In this document: positions 24,074 to 33,721 of the stretch, piece after piece
Numbering within the stretch: the stretch's first letter is position 1
Layout: each line of letters opens with the position of its first letter
Source of the DNA: Oceanobacter kriegii DSM 6294
Lineage (GTDB): Bacteria; Pseudomonadota; Gammaproteobacteria; Pseudomonadales; Oceanobacteraceae
DNA: 64,000 bases
Reading direction: 5' to 3'
Assembly (NCBI RefSeq): GCF_000422845.1
Contig: NZ_AUGV01000016.1
Coordinates: forward strand, 1-64,000
Translations under genes and position numbers: made by a program
Notes under the pieces: model-generated
Seen by the model: only the letters and a program-made list of their open reading frames with translations
Told to the model about the DNA's origin: nothing
Databases searched by the model: none

Positions 24074-25183
24074 ATGAAATCAATCACATCAGGTGGCGCT
24101 CGCGCCGTGCTGGCGGCCACAGCAGCAGGATTGCTGTTGAGTGGCTGCGGCGGTGAACGCGCCAACGACGAAGCCGCGCTCAGTGCCGGGTCTGTGGACC
24201 TGGCGCTGGAGCAGATCATCGACAATACCGTCATTCCATCGGCCCAGGCTTTTCAGTCTCAGGTGAGCGCCTTCAACAGTGCGGCCAGCAGCTTCTGCGC
24301 CAGCCCGGATGCAACCGGGTTAAGCAATCTGCAAAGCAGCTGGAACGCCATGGCGCTGGCCTGGTACGGACTGGTGCCGTTCAACTTTGGCCCGCTGTTT
24401 GACGATACGGTTTTCCCACAGTACCAATACATCGATTCCTATCGGGTTCGTGGTACGGATTACACCGCCACGGTACGCACCAATCAGTCTGGCCTGATCA
24501 ATGGTGATACCGAGTTAAGCAGCAGTTACTTCGACGCGCGTACCTTTCAATATGTGGGTTTGCTGGCGCTGGAAGTAGCCAGCTACGAAGCACTGGCAGA
24601 CGGTGTGACCGACGACAACCGCACCGATGCGGCGACGGTATTGGCAGAATATCAGGCGTCGGATCGCCGCTGCGGCATTCTGACGGGGCTGGCGGGCAGT
24701 TTGCAGAACCGCGCTGACTACGTGGTGAATGGCTGGACGCTGGATTCGCAGTCGTCCGGCACACCGTACCGCGACCTGTTTCTGGCGGGCGAAACCATTG
24801 ATGGCGCAGAGCCACTGACCGAAATGATCAGCGCGGTGCAGAGCTATCTGGATTACCTGCAACAGCGCAACACGGTGGCTAACGTGGCTCAGATTGCGGG
24901 CACCAGCTGGGCCCAAATGAGCGCGTCTATTGCCAGCATTGAAGCAACGCTGGCGGGCACAGAAAACTCCACCATTACACTGTTTGGACTGATGACCGCA
25001 GGCGGTAACAGCGCCGACGTGGACACGGTGCAGGCCAATATCGATGCCGCGCGGGTTGCGATTGCCAGTGAAAACACCACCGACTTCAATAGTCTGGCGG
25101 CCGAGCTGGATGGCAACTTCAAACGTGAAATCCCCGACGGGCTGGATGTCAGTCTGGGCATTAATTTCAGCGATGGCGACTGA
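24074..25183 (+). CDS. Second imelysin-family lipoprotein
   Basis: 369 aa, lipoprotein signal AATAAGLLLSGCGGERAN. The body resembles the imelysin/M75 family (SAFNSAASSFCASPDATGLSNLQSSWNAMALAW, then VGLLALEVASYEALADG and NGWTLDSQS). No GxHxxE motif is visible in the equivalent place, so it may bind iron differently or serve as a structural partner of the first imelysin. It is 5 bp after DUF1513 and co-transcribed with it. Confidence 0.8.
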   Translation: MKSITSGGARAVLAATAAGLLLSGCGGERANDEAALSAGSVDLALEQIIDNTVIPSAQAFQSQVSAFNSAASSFCASPDATGLSNLQSSWNAMALAWYGLVPFNFGPLFDDTVFPQYQYIDSYRVRGTDYTATVRTNQSGLINGDTELSSSYFDARTFQYVGLLALEVASYEALADGVTDDNRTDAATVLAEYQASDRRCGILTGLAGSLQNRADYVVNGWTLDSQSSGTPYRDLFLAGETIDGAEPLTEMISAVQSYLDYLQQRNTVANVAQIAGTSWAQMSASIASIEATLAGTENSTITLFGLMTAGGNSADVDTVQANIDAARVAIASENTTDFNSLAAELDGNFKREIPDGLDVSLGINFSDGD

Positions 25184-25282
25184 TCGCCAGCGCAGTGTTC
25201 AGCGAACACAGAGAACCTGTTCGACAGCGCCTGCTCAGGTTTGAGTGGGCTGGAATCCGATTTCTTTATTCAGGAACGAACC

Positions 25283-26461
25283 ATGAAATTTACTTTGGCA
25301 CCTCTGGCGATTGCGGTCGCCACTGTTTTTGCACTGCCTGCCAGTGCCGCCACCCAGGAAGACCAGGCGGAAACCATTCGCCAACTGGAAGCGCGTATTC
25401 AGCAACTGGAAGAAACGCTGGATGAACGCGTTGATTTTCTGGCCGACGCGATTGAGCGCCAGCAGCAGGATTCCATCGCCAGTCGCGTACATTTTGGCGG
25501 CTACGGCGAGCTGAACTACAGCAACCTGGATGTTGACGGTGAAGACGTTCGCGAAATGGACTTCCGCCGTTGGGTGCTGTTTGTGGGCTATGAGTTCAAC
25601 AACTGGGTCAGCTTCCACTCCGAGTTTGAAGTAGAGCACACGGTAGTACCGGCCTCTGACGGTACCGGCGCGGTTGAGCTGGAGCAGGCGTATCTGGAAT
25701 TCAAACTGGCTGACGACAAGCAGCTGAAAACCGGTATTCAGTTGATGCCGGTGGGCATCATCAGCGAAACCCATGAGCCGGTAACCTACTATGGCGTTGA
25801 GCGCCCGGTACTGGAAACTACGTTGATTCCAACCACCTGGTTTGCCGGTGGTGTGATGTACTCTCAGCAGTTCAGCAATGGTTTGAGCTATGACGTGTTT
25901 CTGTCGGAAGGCTTGCAGACCGATGACCCAACCACGGATTCTGAAGCCGATCCATTCGACATCAAGTCCGGCAAGCAGAAAACCCACTACGCCAACATGT
26001 TTGATCTGGCCACCACGGCGCGCATCAAATACACCGGCATCGCCGGTCTGGAACTGGCGGCTTATGCCCAGTACCAGCCAGACCTGGATCAGAGTGCTGA
26101 AGAGTCATACGCCGACTCTGCCACCATGCTGGGTGGCCACGCGGTGTATCAGTTCAACAGCGTAACCGGCAAGTTTATGTACGTGCGTTGGGATCTGGCT
26201 GGCGACGCGGCCAAGGAAGCAGGTAAGGACGTGCAGGACGGCATGCAGGCTGAAGTGTCCTGGAAGCCGCTCGAAGCTCTGGGTGTGTTCGGTCGTCAGA
26301 CCTATTGGTCGGTGGAGCAGGGCGTGGATGCTAGCCAGACGGATATGGGTGTGAATTATTACCCGATTTCCGATGTGGTGTTCAAAGCCAGCTACCAGCT
26401 GCAGAACGAAGACGCGGGTAACACCGATGGCTTCTATCTGGGCATGGGCTACCAGTTCTGA
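25283..26461 (+). CDS. Outer-membrane porin (phosphate-selective porin O/P-like)
   Basis: 392 aa. Signal peptide ending ALPASAA, then a coiled coil (ETIRQLEARIQQLEETLDER), then alternating strands of a beta-barrel (HFGGYGELNYSNLDVDG, RRWVLFVGYEFNNWVSFHSE) and a terminal strand ending in Phe (FYLGMGYQF), the BamA recognition signal. An ATG at 25283 after CAGGAAC is the start. As last gene of the imelysin cluster it may admit iron complexes or anions. A perfect terminator follows. Confidence 0.85.
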   Translation: MKFTLAPLAIAVATVFALPASAATQEDQAETIRQLEARIQQLEETLDERVDFLADAIERQQQDSIASRVHFGGYGELNYSNLDVDGEDVREMDFRRWVLFVGYEFNNWVSFHSEFEVEHTVVPASDGTGAVELEQAYLEFKLADDKQLKTGIQLMPVGIISETHEPVTYYGVERPVLETTLIPTTWFAGGVMYSQQFSNGLSYDVFLSEGLQTDDPTTDSEADPFDIKSGKQKTHYANMFDLATTARIKYTGIAGLELAAYAQYQPDLDQSAEESYADSATMLGGHAVYQFNSVTGKFMYVRWDLAGDAAKEAGKDVQDGMQAEVSWKPLEALGVFGRQTYWSVEQGVDASQTDMGVNYYPISDVVFKASYQLQNEDAGNTDGFYLGMGYQF

Positions 26462-26475
26462 TGTATTGATTGATT

Positions 26476-26500
26476 GCGTCAGCCAGCGGCTGGCTGACGC
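26476..26500 (+). terminator. Terminator after the porin gene
   Basis: GCGTCAGCCAGC and GCTGGCTGACGC form a long, nearly loop-less stem, followed by CTTCTTTTTCTTCT. Confidence 0.8.
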
Positions 26501-26531
26501 CTTCTTTTTCTTCTAACGCTACTCTATTCCG

Positions 26532-26559
26532 CCAGACGCCAGACGCCAGACGCCAGACG
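26532..26559. repeat. Tandem heptamer CCAGACG x4
   Basis: Four exact copies of CCAGACG in a row between the porin terminator and the end of the DUF610 gene. It is the most perfect member of the heptamer family of this window and lacks a visible opposite arm. Confidence 0.8.
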
Positions 26560-26566
26560 GCCCGGC

Positions 26567-27724
26567 TCAGGGAATCAGCGTCAGGTTCTTCTGTTCGCCA
26601 TTCGGCAATTCCACCGTCAGCATCGACGCATTGGCAGATCGCTTGTTGTCTTCAGACTGATGCTGCGCCAGCAGTAAGCCGCCTCCCTGTGCCTTCAGCT
26701 TGGCTATGGCTTGTCGGGTTTTGGCCTGAGCCTTGCGGCGTTGTTTGGCTTGCTCCAGCTCAATGGCTTTGGCTCGGGTTTGCTGAGCCAGCTGGACCCG
26801 GTGGGCATCAAACGGTAGCAGGGTATCCAGTTTTTTGAGTGTTAAGCCTGCTGGTAGCGGCGCCAAAGTCACCGTCTGCTGACGGGTTTGCGGATGACTG
26901 GTTTTCTGAATAGTTGGCTGAATATGGTTCCTGGTAGCAGCCTCGGGGTTGGGGTTCGGGGTGGTCAGTGCGGCTGGCGCTGGCAGCTCATGGTTGTGCT
27001 CTACCGGGGCGGCTTCGGTTTGGGTGATGCTGATTTCGCCGGACAGTTTGGCGTGCAGGTACGCCATGCTTTCTTTGTAGGGATGACCAATCAGAATCGC
27101 GCGGCCGCGTTTTTCCGCAATGGCAACGGCTTTGTTGAACTGGGCTTCCAACGCCTGATAGCTGCGGTCGTTGTCCAGAAATACATCCCGCGACAGCACC
27201 GCAATGCCCGCCGCTTTGGCTTGTCGGGCGGCACAACTGTTGGCAATGGTACGGCTGTCGACAAAGAACAGCTGGCGCTGTTGCGCGACTTCCATGGCCC
27301 AGCGCATTTTCTCGCAGTCCTGGGTCAGCAGACTGCCCATGTGGTTATTGAAGCCGCTGACGTGCGGGATAACATCCAGGCTGTGATTCAGCGTTTGCTT
27401 GAACTGCTGTTCGGTCATGTCCGGATACAGGCCACCGGCACCCAACGGCACGCCCGCGGTATTGGCCATTGGCGCATGCAGCATCACGTTATGGCCTTGT
27501 TGCCAGGCTTGTTCGGCCAGTCGTTTGGCGTAGGGGGTTTCGGGCAGGAAAGCCAGATTGACGGGGGCGGGCAGGCTGACGGCTTGCTCGCCCAGGGCGC
27601 GGTTGTTGCCGACGTCGTCAATCACAATAATCAGTTCACCGGCGCAGGCCGTGTTACCGTTGAATAACAGCGCCAGGGTGAGTGCTGCCGTGGCAGGCAG
27701 CCAGTGTTTTATGGTCATGCACAC
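26567..27724 (-). CDS. Divergent polysaccharide deacetylase family protein (YibQ-like)
   Basis: 385 aa. Signal peptide (LPATAALTLALLFNGNTACAG), then the DUF610 core: ELIIVIDDVGNN, VNLAFLPETPYAKRLAEQA, NVMLHAPMAN, FNNHMGSLLTQD, FFVDSRTIA and GRAILIGHPYKESM. The conserved Asp/His residues match the NodB fold. An appended tail of about 130 residues is rich in Pro, Gln and basic stretches. Located after ctpA and envC, as in the common gpmI-envC-ctpA-yibQ order, so it likely acts in peptidoglycan or cell-envelope maintenance. The substrate is unknown. Confidence 0.85.
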   Translation of the reverse strand: MCMTIKHWLPATAALTLALLFNGNTACAGELIIVIDDVGNNRALGEQAVSLPAPVNLAFLPETPYAKRLAEQAWQQGHNVMLHAPMANTAGVPLGAGGLYPDMTEQQFKQTLNHSLDVIPHVSGFNNHMGSLLTQDCEKMRWAMEVAQQRQLFFVDSRTIANSCAARQAKAAGIAVLSRDVFLDNDRSYQALEAQFNKAVAIAEKRGRAILIGHPYKESMAYLHAKLSGEISITQTEAAPVEHNHELPAPAALTTPNPNPEAATRNHIQPTIQKTSHPQTRQQTVTLAPLPAGLTLKKLDTLLPFDAHRVQLAQQTRAKAIELEQAKQRRKAQAKTRQAIAKLKAQGGGLLLAQHQSEDNKRSANASMLTVELPNGEQKNLTLIP

Positions 27725-27755
27725 TTCGTTGTTGGCTGCCGCAGCAGCAAGTTCA

Positions 27756-29186
27756 TCAGGACTCGTTGGTCTGGGCCGTGTTGTGCTTACGAGCTCCCAG
27801 AATGCTCATGCCGCGTAACAGGGTGTGAGCCTCGTACAGCTGGAAGTCCCGTTCCAACAAGTCGTTGGTAGTAGGACCAGTATTGCTATTTTCAGTTGCA
27901 GCCGTCGAGGACTCTGTCGGCGTTTTTGTATCCGCTGATGGGTTGGCCTGTTTCGATGGGTTGCTGAGGTGGCCGCGCAAGTCGGCTTCCTTGAAGGTGC
28001 GGCGGCTGGCAATAGGTGTCACGTCGCTCTGCTCGACCCGAATGTCCGGGGTGATGCCCTTGGCCTGAATCGAACGGCCGTTCGGGGTGAAGTAGCGTGC
28101 GGTGGTTAATTTAATTGCCTTGTCGTTGGCCAGTGGCAGGATGGTCTGCACCGAGCCTTTGCCAAACGATTGGGTGCCGACCACAACCGCCCGGTGATGA
28201 TCCTGCAAGGCTCCGGCAACAATTTCTGATGCTGACGCCGAGCCGCCGTTGATCAGAACGATCAATGGCATATCCGGCATTCGGGTTTGGCTAGTGGCGC
28301 TGAATTTCAGCTCGGAAGACGGATCACGGCCTTCGGTATACACAATCAGGCCGTCGTTCAAAAAGGCATTGGAGACATCCACGGCAGCGTTTAGTACGCC
28401 ACCGGGGTTGTTGCGCAGGTCGAGAATCACGCCATTGAGCGCTTCGCCTTGCCAGTCTTGCAGGGCCTTGTTCAGCTCGTTGCCGGTTTGGTCCTGAAAC
28501 TGGGTGATGCGGACGTAGCCAATGGCATCGCTGAGCAGTTTGGCGCGCACGCTGCGGCTTTTGATTTCGTCACGCGTCAGCGTGTAGCTGAGCAACTCCG
28601 GGTCTTTGTTGCGACGAATCTCCAGCGTGATTTCGCTACCGGGTTCGCCGCGCATTTTCTCAATGGCATCGCTCAGCGACATGCCCATCACGGCTTCGCC
28701 ATCCAGCGTCACAATAAGGTCTCCGGCCTGAATACCGGCACGTTCTGCGGGGGTGTCGTCGATCGGGCTGATGACCCGAATCAGGCCTTCTTCCTGACCC
28801 ACTTCAAGGCCCAGACCGCCGAACTTGCCTGAGGTAGACTCTCGCAGGTGGCTGAAATCATCCGGTTGCAGGTACATGGAATGTGGGTCTAACGACGTCA
28901 GCATGCCGTTGATGGCATAGCCAAACAGGGTTTCGTCGTCGACTTCTTCAACGTAGGCACCACGAATACGCTCAAACACTTCGGCGAAATTACGCAGTTC
29001 TTCCAGTGGCAGTTGGCCGCGCTGCGGGGCTGGGGCTGAAGCTTCTACCGGTTGTGCTGAGTCGGTTTGCGCAGCGCTTGCCGCTGCGTCGTTGCTGTCT
29101 GCCTGACTACGAAGTGGCAGGGTGGCTCCACCCAGGGCAACAGCGGTCAGTAACAAGGAAAAAAGCGCAGACCTGGATAGCGTCAT
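27756..29186 (-). CDS. ctpA: S41-family C-terminal processing peptidase
   Basis: About 476 aa from the ATG at 29186; an ATG nine codons upstream is also possible but gives a worse signal peptide. Signal sequence SRSALFSLLLTAVALGGATL, PDZ domain (LGLEVGQEEGLIRVISPIDD, AERAGIQAGDLIVTLDG) and the protease core with catalytic Ser in INGGSASASEIVAG and Lys in QSFGKGSVQT. It cleaves periplasmic proteins near unstructured C-termini and trims cell-wall enzymes. The extra C-terminal Thr/Ser-rich linker and EAHTLLRGMSIL tail follow the family. Transcribed with gpmI and envC. Confidence 0.93.
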   Translation of the reverse strand: MTLSRSALFSLLLTAVALGGATLPLRSQADSNDAAASAAQTDSAQPVEASAPAPQRGQLPLEELRNFAEVFERIRGAYVEEVDDETLFGYAINGMLTSLDPHSMYLQPDDFSHLRESTSGKFGGLGLEVGQEEGLIRVISPIDDTPAERAGIQAGDLIVTLDGEAVMGMSLSDAIEKMRGEPGSEITLEIRRNKDPELLSYTLTRDEIKSRSVRAKLLSDAIGYVRITQFQDQTGNELNKALQDWQGEALNGVILDLRNNPGGVLNAAVDVSNAFLNDGLIVYTEGRDPSSELKFSATSQTRMPDMPLIVLINGGSASASEIVAGALQDHHRAVVVGTQSFGKGSVQTILPLANDKAIKLTTARYFTPNGRSIQAKGITPDIRVEQSDVTPIASRRTFKEADLRGHLSNPSKQANPSADTKTPTESSTAATENSNTGPTTNDLLERDFQLYEAHTLLRGMSILGARKHNTAQTNES

Positions 29187-29280
29187 AAAAGATCCGATTG
29201 GTGGTGTACCCAATTAGCATGGCACAAAAAACAGGGGCAGTTAAATTTTGCGATTCATCGGTCTGTTGCTGAGCGGCTGC

Positions 29281-30438
29281 CTATTTCCGTGCCAGCCAGG
29301 CGGCGGGATCTTGTGGGCGGCCCTGATAGCGAATTTCAAAGTACAACCGCGGTTCTGTCAGACCACCACTGCGGCCCACGGCGCCAATGATATCGCCGGA
29401 ATTGACCCAGTCGCCGACGTCGTACATCAGGGTCTGATTGTGGGCATAGAGGGTCATGTAGCCATCGCCATGGTCGATGATCATTAGCAAACCAAAGCCA
29501 CGCAGCCAGTTGGAGTAGACCACCCGGCCATGATGCACGGCACGGATCGGCTGGCCTTCGGGAGCGGCAATCAGCCAGCCTTCCCAGTTGCCCGCACCAC
29601 TGCTGTTGGGGTTGCCAAACGCGGCGACGACGCGGCCAGCCAACGGTTGTGGCAGCTTGCGCTTGAGGCTTTTGAAGGGGCGGGCGTCGTTCTTGCGTGG
29701 GCTTTTTTCCACCAGGGTTTGCACTTCATCCAACAGCGCTTCCAGCCGTTTGCGGTCGGCCTGTTTCTGCTGCAAGCGCTGCTTCTCTGAGCTTACCTGG
29801 GTTTGCAGCTTGGCCAGCAGTTGCTGCTGCTGACGTTTCTGGTCTGCCAGGGTGGCGCTGCGCTGGTCGAGCGTGCTCTGGGTTTGTTGCAGTTGGCGCT
29901 GCTGGGCGAGAATTTCTTCTTCAATGCGCGACAGCCGTTGCAGTTCGGCGATGGTGGTGTGGATCTGTTCCACCCGAGCCTGATTGAAATAGCCAAAGTA
30001 TTTCATCATGCGCTGGGCCTCTTGCGGATCGGTCTGGTTCAGCAATGCCTTGATGGGGCCGTCGGAACCCAGTTTCTGGGCCGCTTGCAATTGTTCACGT
30101 AAACGACGGGTATGGCTGCTGCGCAGCTCATCCAGCTGCGCCTGATCCTGTTGGAGCTTTTTTAGGCGGTTTTGCTCCTGCTGCAATTGTTGGCGAATCT
30201 TTTCGACTTCGCGGGCAGTTGCGCCAATGTCTTTGTCGGTTTTTTGCAGCGATTTGGAAAGGCGGGATTGTTCGGTGTTGGCTTCGTCGAGCCATTGTTG
30301 CAGCTTGCTGATTTCGGCCTTCAAGGCTTTCAGTTTGGCTTCGTCACTGTCGTTGGCGAAGGCGCGATGAGGGGCCAATGCCAGCGTTGCAGCCATCAAA
30401 CCAGCCAGTGCGATACTGACCACGGTAGTGCGTTTCAT
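29281..30438 (-). CDS. envC: Murein hydrolase activator EnvC
   Basis: 385 aa. Signal peptide (IALAGLMAATLALAPHRAFA), a long coiled coil of about residues 30-240 (LKALKAEISKLQQWLDEANT and similar) and a C-terminal LytM/M23 domain (VVAAFGNPNSSGAGNWEGWL, IDHGDGYMTLYAHNQTLMYD). The catalytic His of M23 peptidases is replaced (LYFEIRYQGRPQDP), as in EnvC-type activators, so it switches on amidases AmiA/AmiB at the septum rather than cutting itself. It lies between gpmI and ctpA. Confidence 0.93.
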   Translation of the reverse strand: MKRTTVVSIALAGLMAATLALAPHRAFANDSDEAKLKALKAEISKLQQWLDEANTEQSRLSKSLQKTDKDIGATAREVEKIRQQLQQEQNRLKKLQQDQAQLDELRSSHTRRLREQLQAAQKLGSDGPIKALLNQTDPQEAQRMMKYFGYFNQARVEQIHTTIAELQRLSRIEEEILAQQRQLQQTQSTLDQRSATLADQKRQQQQLLAKLQTQVSSEKQRLQQKQADRKRLEALLDEVQTLVEKSPRKNDARPFKSLKRKLPQPLAGRVVAAFGNPNSSGAGNWEGWLIAAPEGQPIRAVHHGRVVYSNWLRGFGLLMIIDHGDGYMTLYAHNQTLMYDVGDWVNSGDIIGAVGRSGGLTEPRLYFEIRYQGRPQDPAAWLARK

Positions 30439-30519
30439 GGTCCAGCCAAATTCCTTGCAAGCCTGTGAATGTCGGTCAGCACCCGGGGCAATGCCTGCCG
30501 GGTGCTGTCGAGCGTTGAA

Positions 30520-32052
30520 TCAGCTGTAGTCTACCAGCGAAACGCCAGTCATTTCTGCTGGCTGTTCAATACCCATCATAGACAACAGGGTTGGGGCAAT
30601 GTCACACAAACGACCGGCGTTCAGAGTGCCTTGTGGGCGTTCGTTCACATAAATCAGGTTTACCGGGCCGGTGGTGTGCTGGGTCATTGGACGGCCCTGG
30701 CTGTCGAGCATTTGCTCGGCGTTGCCGTGGTCGGCGGTGATCAGGCATTCGCCACCCACTTCCAGAATGGCTTCAGTCACCTTGGCCAGCGCATCGTCGA
30801 TGGCTTCGGCCGCTTTCACCGCGGCGTCGAATTTACCGGTGTGACCCACCATGTCGCCGTTGGCGTAGTTACACACGATCAGGTCATAGCCGCCGTTCTT
30901 GATGGCATCGACCAGCTTGTCGGTCACTTCCGGAGCGGACATTTCCGGTTGCAGGTCGTAAGTGGCCACGTCCGGGGAGTTCACCAGAATACGGGTTTCA
31001 CCGTCGTATTTTTTCTCGCGACCGCCAGAGAAGAAGAAGGTCACGTGTGCGTATTTTTCGGTTTCCGCAATGCGCAGCTGCTTCATGCCCAGGTTGGACA
31101 CGTACTCACCCAGGCTGTTGCTGAGCGCTTCTGGCGGGAAGGCGCAGCTGGCGTCGATGTCGGCAGCGTATTCGGTCAGCATCACGAAGTCGGACAACTG
31201 TGGACGCTGGGCGCGCTCGAAACCGCTGAAATCGTCTTCAACAAAGGCGCGGGTCAGCTCACGGGCACGGTCAGGACGGAAGTTGTAGAAGATGATGGCA
31301 TCGCCGTCTTTTACCGGTGCAGCGTCCCCCAGCAGGGTAGCTTTGACGAATTCGTCGTTTTCATCACGCTCATAAGCGGCTTTCAGGCCTTCAACGCCGT
31401 TAGGCGCGCTGTATTCGGCTTTGCCTTCGGTCATCAGGTCGTAGGCTGCTTGCACACGATCCCAACGGTTGTCGCGGTCCATAGCAAAGTAACGGCCAAC
31501 AATACCGGTCAGGCGGGCGTTGCCCAGTTCGGCACACTTGGCTTCGATTTTGGCAATGGAGTCTTCGGCAGAGCGAGGCGGCATGTCGCGGCCATCCAGA
31601 ATACCGGTAATGGTCACTTGCTCGATGCCCTTGGCCTTGGCCATTTCCAGCAGCGCGATCAGGTGATCTTCGTGGGAGTGAACACCGCCCGGAGACATCA
31701 AACCGGTGAAGTGCACGGCACCGCCAGCGGCCTTGGCCTTGTCCATAGCAGCAACCAATGCTGCATTGGTGGCCAGTTCGCCATCGGCAATGGCTTTGTT
31801 AATGCGGGTGTAGTTCTGGTACACGATGCGACCAGCGCCGAGGTTCATATGGCCCACTTCGGAGTTGCCCATCTGGCCATCCGGCAAGCCCACCGCAGAA
31901 CCGGAGGTTTGAATCAGCGTGTTCGGGAAGGCGTCCAGCAAACGGTCCCAGGTTGGGGTGTTGGCGTTGGCAATGGCGTTGTTGTCCGTTTCTTCGCGGA
32001 AGCCCCAACCATCAAGGATGATAAGAGCAACTGGTGCTGGTCGCTGAGTCAT
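30520..32052 (-). CDS. gpmI: 2,3-bisphosphoglycerate-independent phosphoglycerate mutase
   Basis: 510 aa. Converts 3- to 2-phosphoglycerate in glycolysis with two Mn2+. [11 protein letters not shown] gives the metal-binding Asp14; [15 protein letters not shown] carries the phosphorylated Ser64; [12 protein letters not shown] and [13 protein letters not shown] give further metal ligands. Full family length. First gene of the operon running through envC and ctpA. Confidence 0.96.
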   Translation of the reverse strand: MTQRPAPVALIILDGWGFREETDNNAIANANTPTWDRLLDAFPNTLIQTSGSAVGLPDGQMGNSEVGHMNLGAGRIVYQNYTRINKAIADGELATNAALVAAMDKAKAAGGAVHFTGLMSPGGVHSHEDHLIALLEMAKAKGIEQVTITGILDGRDMPPRSAEDSIAKIEAKCAELGNARLTGIVGRYFAMDRDNRWDRVQAAYDLMTEGKAEYSAPNGVEGLKAAYERDENDEFVKATLLGDAAPVKDGDAIIFYNFRPDRARELTRAFVEDDFSGFERAQRPQLSDFVMLTEYAADIDASCAFPPEALSNSLGEYVSNLGMKQLRIAETEKYAHVTFFFSGGREKKYDGETRILVNSPDVATYDLQPEMSAPEVTDKLVDAIKNGGYDLIVCNYANGDMVGHTGKFDAAVKAAEAIDDALAKVTEAILEVGGECLITADHGNAEQMLDSQGRPMTQHTTGPVNLIYVNERPQGTLNAGRLCDIAPTLLSMMGIEQPAEMTGVSLVDYS

Positions 32053-32313
32053 AAGGTTTTCCCGTGTATCGAATTCGTTATTGCAATTGATTGTACTTAA
32101 ACGGCGGGGCTGATCCCAGTACGTAACGATGTTGATCCGATACGACAGCGAATTCTGAATAGCTCTAACAGTTTATGGCTATTGGCCAGTGGGTTTTTAT
32201 AGTCATGGTTGTTTTTGTCGCTGTCAGGCTGCTCTAATGCCAGACACTTACTGACACGAATGTCATAAAAACGTATTTTTTGCCAATTAGTCTGGCGCGC
32301 TTCCGGAAGGCAA

Positions 32314-32626
32314 GGGACCCTCTGAATAACTCGGTGCCCGCTCTGGATGACAGGGCGACGCTGAGTCACGAAGCTGATTTGCAGGCCTGACGGGTCAAGT
32401 CAAAAATCAGCGACACAGAGTCAGCAATGCCCTGCCATCCCCTTCGGGCGCGGTCTGCAGGCCACCAGAACGGTGTTGGCGAATTTGGGAAGGACTGGTC
32501 ATTCCGCTGCATTCGCCGCCTTGTTCTGACAACCTGCAGGACTCGCGCACGACTGCATGGATGCAGGAGGTAGGGCGAAGCAGGAAGCCAGAGCCGAGAG
32601 CTGTGCAGAATTATTCAGAGGGTCCC
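32314..32626. mobile_element. MITE-like element, copy 1 (313 bp)
   Basis: Begins GGGACCCTCTGAATAA and ends with its exact inverse, a 16-bp terminal repeat. The interior is about 85-90 percent like copy 2 at 37542-37806, in the same orientation. It carries about 48 extra bases near the right end (roughly 32558-32606). No transposase is encoded. It lies in the gpmI-yibN divergent region, which otherwise holds only promoter sequence. Confidence 0.85.
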
Positions 32627-32730
32627 AAGCTGTTGTGGGTGATCGGATTAAATCGCGGCTCTCCACAGGACAGCAGCCTTGTGTGTGGTTATACTCCTGC
32701 GCTGATTTTCATCTGGCAATGACGAGAACT

Positions 32731-33144
32731 ATGAATCAGATCTTCGAATTCATCGGCAACTACTGGTGGCTGGTAGCTATCTGGGCGGGTTTCATGATTG
32801 CTCTGCTGCTGGACAACCGCAGCCGTAGCGGTCTTTCGGTATCACCTTCACAGGCGACCAGCCTGATCAACCGTGAAGGTGCTGTTGTGGTCGATATCCG
32901 TGACAAGAAAGACTTCAAATCCGGCCATATGTCCGGCGCGATCAACATCCCGTTCGGGGATCTGGCCAAGCGCCTGGGCGAATTGGAGCCTCACAAGGGC
33001 AAGCCGGTTGTACTGGTATGCAAAACCGGTAACACCGTGTCCATGGCTTCCAAAATGCTGAAGGAAAAAGGCTTTAACGCCGTCCGTCTGGCGGGTGGCA
33101 TGATGGAATGGAATGCACAGAACCTTCCGGTCGTTCGTAAATAA
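32731..33144 (+). CDS. Membrane-anchored rhodanese (YibN-like)
   Basis: 137 aa. One N-terminal helix (YWWLVAIWAGFMIALLL) then a rhodanese domain with VVVDIRDKKDFKSGHMSGAINIPFG and the active loop VLVCKTGNTVSMA (Cys97). Rhodanese domains move sulfur or act in sulfur/phosphate signalling. The ATG at 32731 directly starts the membrane helix. It precedes secB by 15 bp, as in many gammaproteobacteria, but the usual glutaredoxin gene between them is absent. Confidence 0.9.
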   Translation: MNQIFEFIGNYWWLVAIWAGFMIALLLDNRSRSGLSVSPSQATSLINREGAVVVDIRDKKDFKSGHMSGAINIPFGDLAKRLGELEPHKGKPVVLVCKTGNTVSMASKMLKEKGFNAVRLAGGMMEWNAQNLPVVRK

Positions 33145-33159
33145 AACCAGGAAATACTT

Positions 33160-33627
33160 ATGTCTGAGAACCAACAACCACAATTTGCCCTGCAGCGTGT
33201 TTACATCAAGGACGCTTCTATCGAAGTACCTGGTGCACCGGTTATTTTCACCAAAGAGTGGAAGCCTGAAATCAAACTGGACCTGAACTCTGGCGCTCGT
33301 CGCGTTGACGACAAGCACTACGAAGTGAACATCAAGGCCACCGTGACCGCCAAGCTGGGCGACGACACCGCCTTCCTGGTTGAAGTGATGCAAGCTGGCC
33401 TGTTCCTGGCGGACAACATTCCGGAAGAACAGCTGAAGCCAATGCTGGGCGCCATGTGCCCGAACATCCTGTTCCCTTACCTGCGTGAGTCGGTAGACAG
33501 CCTGGTGGTTAAAGGTGGTTTCCCGGCTCTGATGCTGGCGCCAATCAACTTTGACGCCCTGTACCAGCAGCGTATGCAGCAAGAAGCCGCTCAGGCTGCT
33601 GAAGAAGGTCAGGAAACCGTTCAATAA
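33160..33627 (+). CDS. secB: Protein-export chaperone SecB
   Basis: 155 aa. Tetrameric cytoplasmic chaperone that keeps pre-proteins unfolded and hands them to SecA. FALQRVYIKDASIEVPGAP, EVNIKATVTAKLGDDTAFLVEV, NILFPYLRESVDSLVVKGGF and the final PINFDALY are the family pattern, and the acidic/Gln C-terminal tail follows. AGGAA lies before the ATG. Ends with a strong terminator. Confidence 0.97.
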   Translation: MSENQQPQFALQRVYIKDASIEVPGAPVIFTKEWKPEIKLDLNSGARRVDDKHYEVNIKATVTAKLGDDTAFLVEVMQAGLFLADNIPEEQLKPMLGAMCPNILFPYLRESVDSLVVKGGFPALMLAPINFDALYQQRMQQEAAQAAEEGQETVQ

Positions 33628-33652
33628 GAACCGGTTTGCTGTTTCCTTTCAA

Positions 33653-33679
33653 ACGCCCGGCAACGCCGGGCGTTTTTTA
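33653..33679 (+). terminator. Terminator after secB
   Basis: ACGCCCGGC-AAC-GCCGGGCGT stem followed by TTTTTT. Confidence 0.92.
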
Positions 33680-33721
33680 TGGTCGAACGCCTCCGCCGAT
33701 TGGGTTTTCAGGATTTATCGC

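Noticed and set aside
26532-26559. CRISPR-like repeat
   Set aside because: Four direct 7-base units without spacers cannot be a CRISPR array.
30469-32100. 543-aa ORF opposite gpmI
   Set aside because: Antisense frame of a well-conserved enzyme; Gly/Val/His-rich without domains.
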